From Xylanibacter ruminicola (lineage in GTDB: Bacteria > Bacteroidota > Bacteroidia > Bacteroidales > Bacteroidaceae): DNA of 64,000 nt. The notes under the pieces are model-generated. The model worked only from the letters and a program-made list of their open reading frames with translations. It ran no database searches and had not been told where the DNA came from. Below, piece by piece: positions 7,015 to 16,427 of the stretch. Location of the stretch: contig NZ_FRBD01000011.1 of NCBI RefSeq assembly GCF_900142525.1, positions 1 through 64,000 on the forward strand. Reading direction: 5' to 3'. How positions within the stretch are numbered: the stretch's first letter is position 1; each line of letters opens with the position of its first letter. Both the position numbers and the translations under genes were made by a program.

Positions 7015-7146
7015 ATGAAGCAGAATGAAATGAACAGCCAGAAGGCTCAGGAGTTGACAGAGGAAGAGTTGGAGCAGGTAAACGGCGGTGATGTTACTAT
7101 CGAAGATATATTGAAATCTACCACTGCTATATTGATGTTTCCGTGA
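7015..7146 (+). CDS. Small secreted-type peptide with double-glycine leader (RiPP/bacteriocin-like)
   Basis: 43 aa from the ATG at 7015; a frame starting at 6937 would precede the promoter. The N-terminus is a leader-like amphipathic segment, ELTEEELEQVNGG, ending in Gly24-Gly25. This matches double-glycine leaders cut by C39 peptidases (LxxxELxxVxGG pattern). The remaining 18 residues (DVTIEDILKSTTAILMFP) would be the mature peptide; it has no Cys. Processing or export genes (C39 ABC transporter, LanM, radical SAM) are not in the window. The permease gene follows after 41 nt and may be cotranscribed. Function is unknown. Confidence 0.7.
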   Translation: MKQNEMNSQKAQELTEEELEQVNGGDVTIEDILKSTTAILMFP

Positions 7147-7187
7147 ACTCACAGAGGAGTACACCTGATTCATGAAGAATAAGAAAG

Positions 7188-8966
7188 ATGCTCATAGTCT
7201 TAGGCATTGACGCGTGGATTACCATCGTGACGCTCGTTGCGGTGATGGCAGCGCTATTGTTTACGCGGCTCAGGTCTGACGTAGTCTTTCTTGGTGCCAT
7301 CGGCATCTTATTCGTGACAGGTGTGCTGGACACCACTGAAGCCTTTTCCGGCCTTGTCAGTTCGACGGTCATCATTGTGGGTGTCATGTTCGTTGTCGTC
7401 ACAGGACTGTCCTTCACAGGTGTTCTTCAGTGGATATCGAAACATGTGCTTGGACAGCCCAAGGGAGAGGTCCATGCCCTGCTGCGCCTGATGGTGCCCG
7501 TGGCGCTGCTGAGTTCATTTGTGAACAACACTTCCGTCGTGGCGCTCTTTGTAGGAGTTGTCAAACTGTGGTCCAGGAAATTGGGCATCCAACCCTCCAA
7601 ATTGTTGATTCCATTGAGTTATGCTGCTGGAATGGGCGGCCCTATGGCCGCTATTGCCACGCCGACGGCCTTATTGCTGAGCCACATGTACGAATACAAG
7701 TCCGGTCAGCCCCTGAGCATCTTTACATCCACGCTACCAGCGTTGGTCTGTTTGGCTGTTGCCATGTCGGTCATCATCATCTTCCGCAGGCTCTTGCCCG
7801 ACACCAACAACCCGGAGTCGGCTTTTGAGAATACCGGCGAGTACACCTTGGAAATGCTGGTCCCATCGAACAATCGTCATATTGGCCAGACCGTCGGCGA
7901 ACTGGGGCTGAACCATGTGCCTGCCGGCAGCCTCATGGAACTGATTCACTTCGACAACGACCGGCTGGTGTTGCCGGTGCGCGAAGAGGAGCCCCTGCTG
8001 GGAAGCGACCGCCTCATCTTCTCGGGTCAGATTGACCAACTGCTGGAACTGACTAAGACCTTTCAGTTTGTCATTCCCGACCATACCGTATTCAGCGTCA
8101 AAGAGCCAGGTGGCAAACAGTGTTTCAAGACGGCATACATCTGTTTCGGCAGCAACCTGATAGACACCCGAATGGGAGATACTACTTTCGAACGAGACCA
8201 TGAGATAACGCTGGTTGCCGTATCGCGACGGGGTGAACGCATCAAGGTGCCTCCACGCGATGTCGTCCTGCATGCCGGCGACTCACTGCTCTTTGTCCAT
8301 CAGTCACACCAGAAGATCAATACGGAAGCTATGAAATTACAGCTGGAGTTCTTTGATTCTCCTGAAATTCCTGTGACTGGTCTGAAACCGCTGGTCTCGA
8401 CGGTCATTATGATCAGCATGGTACTTTTGGCCACTACCGGCATCATGTCGCTGTTGCAGAGTGCCTTCCTCGCCGCCGGTGCCATGCTGGTGTTTGGGTG
8501 CTGTACGCCAACGCAGGCCATGAACGCCATCAAATGGAACATCCTGATATCCCTGGGAGGAGGTATTGCATTGGGTACGGCCCTTCTGAAGACAGGTCTG
8601 GCCGATCAGATGGCGACGGGTGTCCTTCATTTGTGCGGCGGCCAGCCTCTCCTGGTGATGATTGCTCTTTGTCTGTTGGCAGCAATCGTCACTGAGTTCA
8701 TTTCCAATTCGGCAACCATCGCCTTGATGTTTCCCATCATCTATGAAGCTGCTGTGAACATGGGCTGCGACCCACTTCCGTTTTCCCTCGCACTCTTGCT
8801 GGCGGTGAATGCAGCCTTCCTGACTCCCATCAGCACACCCCTCAACCTGCTGGTCTACGGTCCGGGCGGTTACAGCGCCACGGACTACCTGCGCATCGGA
8901 CTCCCCGTGAAGCTGGCCTATCTGGCAATTTCCATCATCGTCATCTGTCTTATTTATGGTATATAA
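7188..8966 (+). CDS. SLC13-family permease with paired TrkA-C (RCK_C) domains
   Basis: 592 aa. Hydrophobic segments fill residues 1-200 and 390-592. Between them lie two cytosolic RCK_C-like domains (about 215-290 and 300-380). The hairpin motifs SSFVNNTSVVALF and TEFISNSATIALMF are the internally repeated SxxxNN/S-T substrate-binding loops of the DASS/ion-transporter superfamily (CitMHS/SLC13). Likely a Na+-coupled carboxylate, sulfate or other anion transporter in the inner membrane, gated by ligand binding to RCK_C. It lies between two double-glycine peptide genes; whether it relates to them is unknown. Confidence 0.88.
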   Translation: MLIVLGIDAWITIVTLVAVMAALLFTRLRSDVVFLGAIGILFVTGVLDTTEAFSGLVSSTVIIVGVMFVVVTGLSFTGVLQWISKHVLGQPKGEVHALLRLMVPVALLSSFVNNTSVVALFVGVVKLWSRKLGIQPSKLLIPLSYAAGMGGPMAAIATPTALLLSHMYEYKSGQPLSIFTSTLPALVCLAVAMSVIIIFRRLLPDTNNPESAFENTGEYTLEMLVPSNNRHIGQTVGELGLNHVPAGSLMELIHFDNDRLVLPVREEEPLLGSDRLIFSGQIDQLLELTKTFQFVIPDHTVFSVKEPGGKQCFKTAYICFGSNLIDTRMGDTTFERDHEITLVAVSRRGERIKVPPRDVVLHAGDSLLFVHQSHQKINTEAMKLQLEFFDSPEIPVTGLKPLVSTVIMISMVLLATTGIMSLLQSAFLAAGAMLVFGCCTPTQAMNAIKWNILISLGGGIALGTALLKTGLADQMATGVLHLCGGQPLLVMIALCLLAAIVTEFISNSATIALMFPIIYEAAVNMGCDPLPFSLALLLAVNAAFLTPISTPLNLLVYGPGGYSATDYLRIGLPVKLAYLAISIIVICLIYGI

Positions 8967-9020
8967 AACAAGTGACGTTACCGAAATGTTGTGCCAATTT
9001 TACAAAACTTGTTTTTTTGC

Positions 9021-9051
9021 TTTGCCGATTACGGATTATTTCTTATCTTTG
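9021..9051 (+). promoter_or_regulatory. Promoter of the second double-glycine peptide gene
   Basis: TTTG at 9021-9024 (another at 9016-9019), 19 nt, then TATCTTTG at 9044-9051. The start would be near 9057, leaving a 40-nt leader to the ATG at 9097. Confidence 0.75.
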
Positions 9052-9096
9052 CCGCAGAAATCAAACAGAACAATAATATTTTAAACTTATACCACT

Positions 9097-9258
9097 ATGG
9101 CAGAAAACAAAATCAAAAAGCAGGAAGAGCAACTCAACGAACAACAGCTCGATGATGTAACTGGCGGAAGAAATAGAAATACTGGACAAGAAGATGAAGA
9201 AGGTTTGGACCCAGGTGCTCACTATAGAGAGAGGCGGTCATTTTTTCAAACAACTTGA
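9097..9258 (+). CDS. Second small peptide with double-glycine leader
   Basis: 53 aa. The leader, rich in Lys, Gln and Glu, ends with QLNEQQLDDVTGG (Gly23-Gly24), the same LxxxxLxxVxGG layout as the peptide at 7015. The predicted mature part is 29 residues, begins RNRNTGQEDEE, is charged and Cys-free, and ends RRSFFQTT. It has its own promoter. It ends 7 nt before the stop of the convergent kinase gene, leaving no room for a separate terminator. Function is unknown; candidate signalling peptide or bacteriocin. Confidence 0.65.
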   Translation: MAENKIKKQEEQLNEQQLDDVTGGRNRNTGQEDEEGLDPGAHYRERRSFFQTT

Positions 9259-9265
9259 ACGTTAT

Positions 9266-11176
9266 CTATAGGGGAATCCAGAGCCAGAAGGTGGAGCCGT
9301 GGCCTTCGCCATCGGAAATCAAACCTATGTCGCCATGACTGGCGTCGGCAAAGGCCTTGCAGATAGACAGACCGAGACCTGTGCCCTGAACAAAGTCGTT
9401 GACCTTGAAGAAACGCTCAAAAATCTTGTCCTGGGCCTCAACAGGGATGCCTGAGCCGGTATCCTCGCAGTAAACGTAAAGACCATCATGTTGCTGCCCG
9501 TCGACTGTGCGGGCCTCGCTACGATAACCCAGCTTGATGTGGCCCTGAGTGGTGTACTTAACGGCATTGGTAACAAAGTTGATGATGACCTGCGATACGC
9601 GGTCGGCATCGACATTGATGGGGAACGAGGGGTAGGGGTTGTCGCTGATAAACTCGACGCCTATCTCCTGCACACGGGGGCGAAGCGACTCGAACAGCTC
9701 GTTGAAGGTGCGAGAGAAGTCGACATCAACAGGTTTGATTTTCATGCTGCCACTCTCGAGCGATGATGCCGTGAGGATATCGTCGACCAGACGTAACAGC
9801 ATGTCGCAGTTGTTCTTGATAATCTTGATGACTTCGTTGCGGTCGTCGGAAGGCGGAAGCGATGAGAGCAGCTCGGCAAAGCCCACGATGGCATTGATGG
9901 GGGTGCGTATCTCGTGGGTCATATTGGCCAGGAACAGAGTCTTAAGCTGGCCCGACTCCTGAGCTCGCTGGGTTTCGCGGCGCAGCAGGTCTTGCTTATG
10001 CATCACATCGTTGATGTTGCGCCATACACCAAAGGCGCCCAACAGGCGGCCCTCGTCGTCGAACTCGGGGATGCAGTTGATATGCACCCACTGCAATTCG
10101 GTGGTGCTCTGGGTTACTACCGGATGCATCTGACCCACATACACAATAGGATGGCTAAGCGTCTGGCTGAGCGTAGAAAGCCCAAGCGACTTCACGAACT
10201 CGTTCTCCTGGTCAACAAAGATCTTCTGCATCTGCTTAAGATTAAACGAGCGCACCACGGTGTTAAGGCCGCTGTAGAATTCAATCACATCGCGGTCGAG
10301 ACTGATGCGGAAGGCCTGCATCTGGCAGAACTGCATCAGAATGCCCAGTTCGTATTCGTAGGTTCTGATGGCATTGCTGATGCGCTGCATATCTACATCG
10401 TTCTGCCGCACACTGAGATACATGTTGCGCTCTTCGGTCACATCGCTGGCTGTAACCGAGATATACAGCAGCTTGCCGTCGGCATTGTAGATAGGGTGAA
10501 CGCTGATTTCGAGATAGACGTGCATGTTGCGCTCGGGAATAATGCTGAGCGAGCATGCCCAGTAATCTTCGGGGTGGTAGCGATTAAGCACCTCGTTGAA
10601 CGGCGATATATCGAAAAGATTGATCTTTGAGAAGAACTCATCGTTATTGTCGCTATCAAAGTTACATATCTTGCGCATGATGCGGTTGGCATCTACAAGC
10701 CATCCGTCGGGTGTATAGAACGACTGGCCGATAACAGAGTTCTCGAATATGCTGTGGTAACGCTCGGATATCCTCTTGATTCTGTTCTCCTTGCGAATGG
10801 TCTCGGTCTCGTCGGTCAGCGTAGAGAAGATGTTGATGGGCTTGCCATCTTCGTATTCGGCTATGGCATAACCGTACATATCGTGCCAGTCGGGGGTGTC
10901 GCCATCCCTATTGAAGTTCCAGCGGAAACGGCACTCGTCTTCCTTCGCAGTGCCATTGATAAGGCGCTGAAACAACTGGCGGAATGCGTCGAGGTCGTCG
11001 GGATGTACATAGGTGAAGCACTCCTCGAGGCCTACATTGGTTTTGAACATAGCCTCACCATGAATGTCGTACACGCGGTCGTGCACCAAGTCGAGGCACA
11101 TAACGTGGCTACCACTGATGTCGAGGGCCATCTGCATGACCTGCTGCTCGTCGAATATCTTATTGTCTTCCATCAT
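9266..11176 (-). CDS. Soluble PAS sensor histidine kinase
   Basis: 636 aa with no membrane segment. Three PAS-like regions (about 20-130, 135-250, 270-390) precede a HisKA domain whose H-box NMTHEIRTP places the phospho-acceptor at His421. The HATPase domain has an intact N-box (NFVTNAVKYT), G1 (DTGSGIP) and G2 (GTGLGLSI). It should sense an intracellular signal and phosphorylate a response regulator, none of which is adjacent. It is the second gene of an overlapping pair (17 nt) with the degenerate kinase upstream, so the two may form a heterodimer. Confidence 0.9.
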   Translation of the reverse strand: MMEDNKIFDEQQVMQMALDISGSHVMCLDLVHDRVYDIHGEAMFKTNVGLEECFTYVHPDDLDAFRQLFQRLINGTAKEDECRFRWNFNRDGDTPDWHDMYGYAIAEYEDGKPINIFSTLTDETETIRKENRIKRISERYHSIFENSVIGQSFYTPDGWLVDANRIMRKICNFDSDNNDEFFSKINLFDISPFNEVLNRYHPEDYWACSLSIIPERNMHVYLEISVHPIYNADGKLLYISVTASDVTEERNMYLSVRQNDVDMQRISNAIRTYEYELGILMQFCQMQAFRISLDRDVIEFYSGLNTVVRSFNLKQMQKIFVDQENEFVKSLGLSTLSQTLSHPIVYVGQMHPVVTQSTTELQWVHINCIPEFDDEGRLLGAFGVWRNINDVMHKQDLLRRETQRAQESGQLKTLFLANMTHEIRTPINAIVGFAELLSSLPPSDDRNEVIKIIKNNCDMLLRLVDDILTASSLESGSMKIKPVDVDFSRTFNELFESLRPRVQEIGVEFISDNPYPSFPINVDADRVSQVIINFVTNAVKYTTQGHIKLGYRSEARTVDGQQHDGLYVYCEDTGSGIPVEAQDKIFERFFKVNDFVQGTGLGLSICKAFADASHGDIGLISDGEGHGSTFWLWIPL

Positions 11177-13106
11177 TATCTCTTTTCTTGTCGATAGTAT
11201 AAGCTGTGCAAGGTATTGAAACCCAGATGCTGGTACCTTTTCTGAAATTAGACTGAATGTCGATAGTGCCGCCCATCTGCTTTGTCAGCATCTGTGTGAT
11301 AGGCAGATCGAGGCCTGAACCCACCATGAGGCCCTGGTTGTTACGCGCAAAACGATCGAAGATATGAGGCAGGACTTCGGGAGGAATGCCAGTACCGGTG
11401 TCTTCGAGATGGAAGGTGAGCTCGCCGCCGTGATACTCGTAGCTGGTGATGATAGAACCACTGGTGGTTAACATGCACGACAGCTTGCACAGACGTTCGA
11501 TAATCATCTGCAGGTGGGCGCGGTCTATTTCGACTTCAAGGCATGTATAGGGCTGAATCACCTCGGCCGAAACCTGAGCGTTGACAGACGAAAGGGCACT
11601 GCGGCAAATACTCTCGAAGATTGCAGCAAAGTCGGTCTTCTCGTAGGCGTATTCTTCCATATTTGCCTCAAGGCGAGAGATATACAGCACATCGTTAACC
11701 AAAAGCAGCAACTCGCCGGTGCTCTGTTTGATCTGCTCGAGGAAGAAGGGTTCGTCGGCCTCATCGTGTTCGGTAGTGAAGAGTCCGGCATATCCTACGA
11801 TGTTATTAAGCGGCGTACGTATCTCGTAGCTCATATTGGTCAAGAAGGCCTGCTTAACCAGCTCGGTATCCTGCGCCTTCTTGGTCTCTACGGCAAGTTG
11901 CTGCTCGGTTTCTACCATATCGGTAATATCACGGAACATGCCGAAATAGCGTTCTACCTCTCCATTGGCATTGAGCATGGGCACCATGTGGAACAGCAGC
12001 CATATCTGGCGGCCCTTCTTATCGCGTATCTCAATCTCGATGGCCTGTGTGATACCACGCTTCGTCAAGTGGTCCATACGGTTGAGCAGACTGTTGACGG
12101 TACGGCGGAAACGCATAGTGGCCAAGCGTATGCAGCGCAGCTGCGACATGTGGAGCTTGCTGTTGTTGCTGCGGTTGATAATCTCGAAGGTGTAAGAATG
12201 AGGGTAGTAGTTCACCAACTGTACACTGCTCACACTGAGGGCGTAGTCGATATTGGCAATATACTGCCTGATATGTTCGGTGCCTTGCTGCAAATTGCGC
12301 ACACCTTCCTGCAGGCGATGGAACGACTCTACCATCTCGGTGATGTTATGGCCCGCCATATAGATACCTTCGAGCTCGCCATCGTCCTTGCGTATGGGAT
12401 TAATGGTCGACTCGTAATACATCTTGCCCTTCAGCTGCAGCTCATCCACACGGTACTCAGGACTCTGGAACTTGGCGAAATCGATAATGCTGCCGGTGTT
12501 AGAGTTCTCCATCTTGTCGATGGCTATCTGGCTGTAGAAGGGGTTATTCTTGAGCAGAAAACTGCCATCGAGCGCCATGTCGCGGCTGGGAACGTTGAAC
12601 GACGTACAGGCGCGCTCGTTGATGTCGCGTAGCACACCGTCCTTGTCGTAGTACAGCATGTCGAGCAGCGACGAGTTGAAGATGGTCTGGTAGCGGATAA
12701 GCATCTCGTTGACTTTATCCTGACGGCGGCGCTCTTCGGTTATATCATGCTGGATGGTCATGATCAGCGAAGGCTCGCCGTTGGCATCGCGATGGGCCAC
12801 AGAGATAGACATATTATAGTATCTGCAATCGGCATCATTGTCGGCACGATTGCGTATCATCACCTTGCCCTTTTCCTGTTTACCTTCGCAGACGTCGAAG
12901 ATAATCTTGCGCATCAGATCGAGATCGTCGCGATGAAAGAACTGAGCAAACTCAGCTGGATTGTATTCACGCTCATATTCGCCCGTATCTGAGAGATAAA
13001 AATAATGGCGCGTAGCGGGGTGGAAAAACCAGAGACGTAATTTACTGGTTTTTAGTATCAGCGCTAAACGTGCCTTCTGTTTCATGGTGTCCATTTCTTC
13101 TCCCAT
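11160..13106 (-). CDS. Degenerate PAS histidine kinase (probable pseudokinase)
   Basis: 648 aa, soluble, with the same layout as the downstream kinase: PAS-like regions, then HisKA and HATPase. In the H-box the sequence is NMSYEIRTPLNN, with Tyr427 in place of His (codon TAC, one base from CAC). The N-box reads ERLCKLSCMLTT near residues 534-546, without either conserved Asn or the Lys. G1 (DTGTGIPPE) is kept and G2 is changed (GSGLDLPI). It should therefore not autophosphorylate by the usual chemistry. Likely a signal-binding partner or inhibitor of the active kinase encoded next. Promoter at 13144-13175. Confidence 0.85.
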   Translation of the reverse strand: MGEEMDTMKQKARLALILKTSKLRLWFFHPATRHYFYLSDTGEYEREYNPAEFAQFFHRDDLDLMRKIIFDVCEGKQEKGKVMIRNRADNDADCRYYNMSISVAHRDANGEPSLIMTIQHDITEERRRQDKVNEMLIRYQTIFNSSLLDMLYYDKDGVLRDINERACTSFNVPSRDMALDGSFLLKNNPFYSQIAIDKMENSNTGSIIDFAKFQSPEYRVDELQLKGKMYYESTINPIRKDDGELEGIYMAGHNITEMVESFHRLQEGVRNLQQGTEHIRQYIANIDYALSVSSVQLVNYYPHSYTFEIINRSNNSKLHMSQLRCIRLATMRFRRTVNSLLNRMDHLTKRGITQAIEIEIRDKKGRQIWLLFHMVPMLNANGEVERYFGMFRDITDMVETEQQLAVETKKAQDTELVKQAFLTNMSYEIRTPLNNIVGYAGLFTTEHDEADEPFFLEQIKQSTGELLLLVNDVLYISRLEANMEEYAYEKTDFAAIFESICRSALSSVNAQVSAEVIQPYTCLEVEIDRAHLQMIIERLCKLSCMLTTSGSIITSYEYHGGELTFHLEDTGTGIPPEVLPHIFDRFARNNQGLMVGSGLDLPITQMLTKQMGGTIDIQSNFRKGTSIWVSIPCTAYTIDKKRDNDGRQ

Positions 13107-13143
13107 AGACCTAATTATGCTTCAAATTAGTAGTATTGCGCTG

Positions 13144-13175
13144 CAAATATAACTAAATAATTCAGAAATAGCAAG
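13144..13175 (-). promoter_or_regulatory. Promoter of the twin kinase operon
   Basis: Minus-strand TATATTTG at 13144-13151 with CTTG at 13172-13175 (20-nt spacing). The start is near 13137, 31 nt before the ATG at 13106. Confidence 0.6.
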
Positions 13176-13269
13176 ATTTTTGTCTATTTTTTCACATAAA
13201 AGGCGTGGAGACCTGCATTTTTACATACAAGCCCCCACAGTATGAAAGAATAAATTTGGAAAAATCTAA

Positions 13270-14310
13270 TTACTGAATGCCCTCTTCGCGCAGTTTCTGC
13301 TGCCAGCGCCATGCGGTGCGCAGAATCTCTTCGGTTGGGGTTTCGGCCTTCCAGCCAAGTACCTTGTTGGCCTTATCTACATTGCCCCATACCTGCTCGA
13401 TATCGCCCTCGCGACGTGGAGCGTAGGTCCAGTTAACCTTGACGCCGGTAGCCTTCTCGAAGCCCTCAACAACCTCGAGGGTTGACAGACCCTTACCGGT
13501 ACCGATGTTGAATACCTCGACAGCCTCGCACTCTGGCTTATCGAGCACGCGCTCCATAGCCTTCACATGGGCCTTGGCCAGATCAACTACATAGATGTAG
13601 TCGCGGATACAGGTCTTGTCGGGGGTGTTATAATCGTTACCGAAGATCTTGAGCTGCTCGCGAATGCCCATAGCTGTCTGGGTAACGAAAGGAATGAGGT
13701 TCATGGGCACACCGTTAGGCAGCTCGCCGATGAGTGCTGATGGGTGAGCACCAATGGGGTTGAAGTAACGCAGGATGATGCTCTTGATAGGAGCGCCGCT
13801 GTGGATGTAATCCTGGATGATCTCCTCGTTAATCTGCTTGGTGTTGCCGTAAGGGCTCATAGCCTTCTGGATAGGAGCATTCTCGGTTACAGGCAGATTC
13901 TCAGGGGCTGGCTGGCCGTAAACGGTGCAGCTGCTTGAGAAGATGATACCCTTGACATTGTACTTAGGCATGAGCTCGAGCAGGTTGACAAGCGATGTGA
14001 GGTTGTTGCGATAATAGAGCAAAGGCTTCTCAACGCTCTCGCCTACAGCCTTAGATGCTGCAAAGTGGATGATACCCTCGATGTTAGGGTACTTCTTGAA
14101 CACACCCTCGAGAGCATCGAAGTCGCAGCAGTCTACCTTCTCGAAGGCAGGGCGCTGACCAGTGATCTTCTCGATACCGTCGACAACATTGGCATTAGAG
14201 TTTGACAGATTGTCGATGATGACAACTTCGTAGCCTGCTTCCTGCAGTTCTACGGTGGTGTGACTGCCGATAAAACCGGTTCCACCAGTAACAAGGATAG
14301 TTTGTTTCAT
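13270..14310 (-). CDS. galE: UDP-glucose 4-epimerase
   Basis: 346 aa, the usual length. NAD-binding GGTGFIG at residues 9-15, SSSCTVYG at 125-132, and the catalytic Y154xxxK158 (SPYGNTK). It interconverts UDP-glucose and UDP-galactose in the cytoplasm for galactose use and glycan synthesis. It is the last gene of the minus-strand run lon-tgt-lptF/G-deaD-ispE-galE, 9 nt after ispE. Confidence 0.96.
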   Translation of the reverse strand: MKQTILVTGGTGFIGSHTTVELQEAGYEVVIIDNLSNSNANVVDGIEKITGQRPAFEKVDCCDFDALEGVFKKYPNIEGIIHFAASKAVGESVEKPLLYYRNNLTSLVNLLELMPKYNVKGIIFSSSCTVYGQPAPENLPVTENAPIQKAMSPYGNTKQINEEIIQDYIHSGAPIKSIILRYFNPIGAHPSALIGELPNGVPMNLIPFVTQTAMGIREQLKIFGNDYNTPDKTCIRDYIYVVDLAKAHVKAMERVLDKPECEAVEVFNIGTGKGLSTLEVVEGFEKATGVKVNWTYAPRREGDIEQVWGNVDKANKVLGWKAETPTEEILRTAWRWQQKLREEGIQ

Positions 14311-14319
14311 AATGCTTTA

Positions 14320-15153
14320 TTATATTAAAATAGTTGATTTGAATGTTCCTTCCTGATTAAACTCATCCAGACAGAGTGGCTGGCGTGAGAGTGCGAAGAG
14401 GGTAGAGCCAGAGCCCGACATAGCCGCATAAGTGGCACCCTGCTGATAGAGGCGATCCTTGACGGCGCCCAGCTCGGGATGAGCAGAGAAGACGCTGTAC
14501 TCGAAATCGTTGGTAAGCTTATCGGCCCACTGCTCTACGGGCAGTTTCACTACGTCGCGGCAGCACACCTCAGGGCGCTGGGGCTTGATGAGCGCAAAGG
14601 CCTCGCGAGTGGGCACGGGGATATCGGGGCGTACCAGAGAGAGATACCATCCTGAGAGGTCGAGATCGATGGGCTGCAGCTTCTCGCCAATGCCCTCGGC
14701 ATAACAAGGGCGGTTGAGGATGAAGAAAGCGCAGTCGGCTCCCAGACGAGCGGCATAGTCGATCATCTGCTGATCGGTAAGTCCCAACTGGAACATCTGG
14801 TTGAGCAGGGTAATCATAAAACCGCAATCGCTGCTGCCGCCGCCCATACCGGCTTGTGTGGGTATGCCCTTAAAGAGGTGGGCATGGATGCGAGGCAGGG
14901 TGGGGAAGTCGGCCTTCAACAGGTTGTAGGCACGCACCACCAGGTTGCGCTGTTCGTCGCCATCGATATGGATGTTGGAAACCTTGAGGTCGCAATCCAC
15001 AGCTGATGGGAACTCAGGGTCCATAGCATACACCTCGAGCGCATCGGTGATGGGCACGGGATAGAAAACCGTCTCGAGGTTATGGTAACCGTCAGGACGT
15101 TTCTCTACGACGTTTAGACCGAGATTGATCTTTGCTATTGGCTTTGTTAGCAT
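14320..15153 (-). CDS. ispE: 4-diphosphocytidyl-2-C-methyl-D-erythritol kinase
   Basis: 277 aa GHMP kinase. The N-terminus has KPIAKINLGLNVVEKRPDGYH with the conserved Lys and Asn. The ATP-binding loop QAGMGGGSSD lies at residues 100-109, and GADCAFF near 143 carries the catalytic Asp. A C-terminal MSGSGSTLFAL motif completes the fold. It phosphorylates CDP-ME in the non-mevalonate isoprenoid pathway. Encoded between the DEAD-box helicase (12-nt gap) and galE. Confidence 0.96.
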   Translation of the reverse strand: MLTKPIAKINLGLNVVEKRPDGYHNLETVFYPVPITDALEVYAMDPEFPSAVDCDLKVSNIHIDGDEQRNLVVRAYNLLKADFPTLPRIHAHLFKGIPTQAGMGGGSSDCGFMITLLNQMFQLGLTDQQMIDYAARLGADCAFFILNRPCYAEGIGEKLQPIDLDLSGWYLSLVRPDIPVPTREAFALIKPQRPEVCCRDVVKLPVEQWADKLTNDFEYSVFSAHPELGAVKDRLYQQGATYAAMSGSGSTLFALSRQPLCLDEFNQEGTFKSTILI

Positions 15154-15165
15154 GGACTTATTTTA

Positions 15166-16413
<1,248 letters not shown>

Positions 16414-16427
16414 TTATCAACTATCAA

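Noticed and set aside
11514..12632. 372-aa open frame antisense to the pseudokinase gene
   Set aside because: Mirror of a strongly coding gene on the other strand; composition is a shadow and it has no promoter or domain.
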